From: Novosphingobium colocasiae
Lineage (GTDB): Bacteria; Pseudomonadota; Alphaproteobacteria; Sphingomonadales; Sphingomonadaceae
Direction of reading: 5' to 3'
DNA length: 57,354 nucleotides
NCBI RefSeq assembly: GCF_014652555.1
Contig: NZ_BMZA01000016.1
Coordinates: 1 to 57,354 of the forward strand
A program made the position numbers and the translations under genes. The notes below the pieces were generated by a model, which worked only from the letters and a program-made list of their open reading frames with translations, searched no databases and had not been told where the DNA came from. Below, in pieces: positions 54,485 to 57,354 of this stretch (positions within the stretch are counted from its first letter, which is position 1; each line of letters opens with the position of its first letter).

Positions 54485-55465
54485 ATGATCACCGATGCGG
54501 ATGTGGATTTCCACCCGACCGACCCTGCCGCCCATGACTGGGCGGAAACCAACTATTTCGCGTTCTTCAACGCCGAAGAACGCGTCTTCGGGCATATCCA
54601 GGCGCTGTTTCGTCCCAACCTTAGCGTCGTGATGACCGAGGTGCGCCTGTGGCAGGGGCTGGTCGATCGCTCGCACGATGCGCTCTATGTCGCGAACCAT
54701 CACCACCAGCCCGCCGGCCCGAGCCTGCGCCATTACGCCCTGCCCAGCGGCCTCACCGTCACCGCGCACAGCCCGCGCGACTATCGCGTCGATTATGTCG
54801 GCACCGACGATACCGTCATCGGCCTCGATGTGCGCGGGATCATGGAACCGTATGACATCGCCGATCCGGACATGGACCCGGTGACGCGCCGCCAGATGGA
54901 CGGCGGCTTCGTGCTGGGCGAAGCCTATCGTGGCCACTGGGACATGCACGCCCGCGTGACCGGCACGATCCGTTGCCGGGGCAGGGAAATCCCGGTCGAT
55001 TGCGTCCAGGTGATGGACCATAGCTGGGGCCCGCGCACCGAGGTGGAGCTGCCCGGAATGATGTGGCTGGGAGCCTATTTTCCGGAGACCGACACCGCCG
55101 TCCACGGCTTCTTCCCCGCCGATCCGGTGCACAGCGACCGGCTTGACCTTGCCCATGGCTATATCTGCCGCCAGGGCAAGGTGACCGGACTGGTGTCGGC
55201 CACGCTGGTGCTCGACCGGCTGAACTTCCTGCCGATCGCCGGCGAATGGCACGGCGAGGATGCCAACGGCGAAAAGTTCACGCTCTATGGCGCAGCCACG
55301 GCCGGCGGCCCCTGGCCGGTCTATCCCAGCGTCGATGTCGGCATCACCCTGATGCGCTGGACCATGGGCGGCGCGGTCGGCCACGGCATGGCGATGGAAA
55401 ACACCGCGATGGCCTATCGCACCCGGTTCGGCCAGGGCGCGGCCCGCTTCCTCAAGGGAGCCTGA
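54485..55465 (+). CDS. Lipocalin-like DUF7064/7065-type protein
   Basis: A 326-residue soluble protein rich in beta strands. The motif CVQVMDHSWGPRTEVELPG (about 176-194) resembles the DHxW signature of the CrtC/AttH lipocalin-like family, which includes carotenoid 1,2-hydratases. I know it as a domain of unknown function in actinobacteria and sphingomonads; the number is from memory. GGGGAG precedes the ATG. It overlaps the CruF-like gene by one base (TGATG), so the two probably act together on an isoprenoid. Confidence 0.7.
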   Translation: MITDADVDFHPTDPAAHDWAETNYFAFFNAEERVFGHIQALFRPNLSVVMTEVRLWQGLVDRSHDALYVANHHHQPAGPSLRHYALPSGLTVTAHSPRDYRVDYVGTDDTVIGLDVRGIMEPYDIADPDMDPVTRRQMDGGFVLGEAYRGHWDMHARVTGTIRCRGREIPVDCVQVMDHSWGPRTEVELPGMMWLGAYFPETDTAVHGFFPADPVHSDRLDLAHGYICRQGKVTGLVSATLVLDRLNFLPIAGEWHGEDANGEKFTLYGAATAGGPWPVYPSVDVGITLMRWTMGGAVGHGMAMENTAMAYRTRFGQGAARFLKGA

Positions 55466-56343
55466 TGGTGAGCGGGGGCAAGGCCGTCCAGGCCACGACG
55501 ATCGCGGCGCTTGCGCTGTGGATCGCCTTCACCGCCATCTCGATCCTGGCTCCGGCCGCGCCGATGGCGCGAACCGCGTCGTTCATGGCAATCGCGATGC
55601 TGTTCCTGTTCGCCATCGCGCACAGTATCCGCCGCCTTGGCGCGCGGCGCTCGCTGGTGCTGCTGGTCTCGGGAACGGTGATCGCCAACATCTACGAGAA
55701 CCTGAGCATTTCGACCGGCTTCCCGTTCGGATTCTACCACCACACCGCCGCTTCCGGGCCGTGGCTGCTGCAAGTGCCGATCATCGTCGGGCCGATCTTC
55801 TACAGCTTGTGCTATCTGGCCTGGACGCTGGGCACGATGATCCTGGGCACCGGACCGCGCACCCGCTCTGCCCTGCGGGTGTTCGGACTGCCGGTGATCG
55901 GCGCGTTCATAGCCACCGGCTGGGACCTGTGTTCCGACCCCATCGGCGCGACGATCGCGCGCAGTTGGGTCTACGCGCACAGCGGTGCCTATTACGGGGT
56001 GCCGCTCAGCAATTATCTCGGCTGGTTCCTGTGCACCTGGACCATCATCCAGGTCTGGACGCTCTATCTCGACAAGGCCCAGGGCGAGGATGCCGGGACC
56101 ACCGCGCCGCTGTCCTACTGGTACCAGGCATCCGCGCTGTGGACGGCCATGGGGCTGCAGTACCCGCTGCTGCTGCTCGCCAGCCCCGCCTCGCGCACGG
56201 TGACCGACACCGGCGGCTGGGCATGGCGCAGCGGCGACATCATCGAGGCGGCCGTAATCATGAGCATTTATACCATGCTCGCCGCCGCCGTGACCGCTAC
56301 GCTGGCGGTGACAGTGCGGCGGGATGCGACGACGCGGGCGTGA
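55465..56343 (+). CDS. CruF-like carotenoid biosynthesis membrane protein
   Basis: A 292-residue protein with about seven membrane helices. ANIYENLSISTGFPFGFYHHT and VPIIVGPIFYSLCYL match the CruF/DUF422 family, which hydrates the ends of acyclic carotenoids in other bacteria. GWDLCSDP is another conserved stretch. Sphingomonads make nostoxanthin-type carotenoids by a different route, so the substrate here could be another isoprenoid. GGGAG precedes the ATG, which overlaps the previous stop by one base. Confidence 0.8.
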   Translation: MVSGGKAVQATTIAALALWIAFTAISILAPAAPMARTASFMAIAMLFLFAIAHSIRRLGARRSLVLLVSGTVIANIYENLSISTGFPFGFYHHTAASGPWLLQVPIIVGPIFYSLCYLAWTLGTMILGTGPRTRSALRVFGLPVIGAFIATGWDLCSDPIGATIARSWVYAHSGAYYGVPLSNYLGWFLCTWTIIQVWTLYLDKAQGEDAGTTAPLSYWYQASALWTAMGLQYPLLLLASPASRTVTDTGGWAWRSGDIIEAAVIMSIYTMLAAAVTATLAVTVRRDATTRA

Positions 56344-56352
56344 CCCCGCGCG

Positions 56353-57066
56353 TCACCCATTGTCGCCCTTGAGCACCCAGCCGCGCGTCATCACCAGAAT
56401 GCGCGAGTGCCAGTCGAACAGGTCATCCTGCGCCACTTCCAGCCGGGCGTGATCGGCACTGGTCAGAGCCGCGCGGGCAGAGGTTTCGTCGGCAAAGTGA
56501 TGGACCAGCATCACATCGCGGCTGGACGAGGTATGCGCGAAGCCTTGCATGCCCGACCCGGCCGAAGCCTCGCGCGCGGTGGTAATGGTGAACCCGCGCA
56601 AGGCGGCGCCGAACTGCTCCAGTTCCAGCGTGTAGCGGGCATGCTCCGCCAGCAGCGCCACCCCATCTGTACGGCGCTCCTCGTCGCGAAAACTGGCCAG
56701 CGTGAACAGCTTGAACAGGCCACTCACCGGCTGGAACGTGGTGCGCATCCCGCGCACCGAGGTGGGCGCGCCGGCGAACACCCGCTTTTCGTCCGGTGCC
56801 ACCTCGTGCAACATCACGTCGCGCATGCCGACCCAGGTCTCGAAGCTGGTGTAATAGAGTTCGCCCACCGCATCGAACGCATCGGTCACCCCCGGCAAGC
56901 CGACGAGGTTCTCCACCGGGTCATTGTGAATATAGCGCTCGACGTTATTCCAGAACGCCGGAACCGACGCCGCAAAATCGCCATGGGAACGCCACAACCG
57001 CTGAAAATCGCGCCGGGAAACGCCCGGCTGCCGCTTCTGCAGATAAGTGGAATGGAACAGCGCCAT
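56353..57066 (-). CDS. Tandem EthD/dimeric alpha-beta barrel protein
   Basis: A 237-residue protein with two ferredoxin-like repeats. The first is ALFHSTYLQKRQPGVSRRDFQRLWRSHGDFAAS, including the WxxxHG of EthD domains; the second, near residues 150-237, ends with LEVAQDDLFDWHSRILVMTRGWV. EthD-like proteins include accessory factors and heme or ligand-binding enzymes. The start at 57066 has GGGAG nine bases upstream; the frame is open to 57180. It is convergent with the CruF-like gene. Confidence 0.78.
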   Translation of the reverse strand: MALFHSTYLQKRQPGVSRRDFQRLWRSHGDFAASVPAFWNNVERYIHNDPVENLVGLPGVTDAFDAVGELYYTSFETWVGMRDVMLHEVAPDEKRVFAGAPTSVRGMRTTFQPVSGLFKLFTLASFRDEERRTDGVALLAEHARYTLELEQFGAALRGFTITTAREASAGSGMQGFAHTSSSRDVMLVHHFADETSARAALTSADHARLEVAQDDLFDWHSRILVMTRGWVLKGDNG

Positions 57067-57286
57067 GCCCGGCATCTCCCGTAATGTTCTTGACCTCAGG
57101 GGTTGAACGCGATCCTGCCCGCACTTGCAACTTTTTCCGGCGTTTTGTCGGTTTATCCCACAATTCCGGCGCAACGGCATCTGGCGGGATAAACGCTACC
57201 CGGCAGTACCCCAGCCCCCCCGCCGTTCGTTTCAAGCGGGCCTTTGCAAGATCCCTAGTGTGGTGGAACCGAAGTTCGTCTCGCTA

Positions 57287-57314
57287 CGTCACCCCGGGCT
57301 TGACCCGGGTGTGG
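57287..57314. repeat. Short palindromic intergenic repeat (family B), right copy
   Basis: CCCGGG (57293-57298), CTTGA, CCCGGG (57304-57309) preceded by CGTCAC. It is the reverse-oriented relative of 85-117. The remaining 288 bases to the window end show no other gene or signal. Confidence 0.65.
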
Positions 57315-57354
57315 ATTCACATCCGAAGTGCAACGGGTTGAAAGTTTCGGCTGG

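Noticed and set aside
85..57314. The inverted family B repeats at both ends as boundaries of a 57-kb mobile island
   Set aside because: The enclosed genes are core chromosomal functions and the repeat is a common short intergenic element, so the arrangement is most likely an accident of the window.
1..57354. CRISPR array, tRNA or rRNA genes
   Set aside because: No regularly spaced direct repeats were seen, and no tRNA T-loop plus acceptor-stem pattern or rRNA signature was recognised by eye on either strand.

Overview
The window is a GC-rich chromosomal segment, almost fully coding, from an alphaproteobacterium. The block pckA / chvI-chvG-hprK-rapZ-EIIA-HPr, the NDUFS4-like complex I subunit, the short single-domain HprK and the short SRP RNA all point to Alphaproteobacteria. 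The tandem cysteine desulfurases, the DUF885 and M2 peptidases, the MlaA-like protein and the palindromic intergenic repeats suggest Sphingomonadaceae, perhaps Novosphingobium. The genus is an inference. No phage, integrase, intact insertion sequence, CRISPR array, rRNA or tRNA gene was seen.

Layout: 0.1-8.5 kb holds parC, a DJ-1/PfpI protein, a ferredoxin with two cysteine desulfurases, an alpha/beta hydrolase and a Tat-exported DUF885 protein. 8.5-10.7 kb is an accessory patch with a Phd/PIN toxin-antitoxin pair and a HEPN-like protein. 10.7-18.9 kb is the regulatory core: pckA faces ChvI-ChvG, HPr kinase, RapZ, EIIA-Man and HPr, followed by a SpoU methyltransferase. 19.1-24.1 kb carries rmuC, def, recR, fmt and truA. 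24.2-28.6 kb has a MASE1-PAS-GGDEF protein, a CobS-like ATPase paired with a secreted TonB-like protein, and an HxlR regulator. 28.7-32.8 kb is a seven-gene glutathione/VOC operon facing that regulator. 33-38.3 kb is a second accessory patch: a lipoprotein, an IS5 transposase relic, an M2 peptidase, a hydrolase/GFA pair, a FitAB-type toxin-antitoxin pair and a UDG-like protein just behind asd. 38.3-50.4 kb holds asd, lon, ybaB, dnaX, the SRP RNA, an NDUFS4-like gene, hrpB, a GGDEF-EAL protein and a TonB-like protein. 50.5-57 kb holds mlaA, a glycosyltransferase, a polyprenyl synthase, chorismate mutase, a lipocalin-like/CruF-like pair and a tandem EthD protein.

The most unusual observations are: two or three QxxMF peptides, resembling the beta-clamp-binding motif, in an N-terminal extension of DnaX; a toxin-antitoxin promoter whose perfect 10-bp operator covers the -10 element and which predicts a leaderless mRNA; the self-contained HxlR-linked glutathione/VOC operon; a palindromic repeat that supplies and could mask the truA ribosome-binding site; and a rmuC gene whose 3' third differs visibly in composition from the rest.
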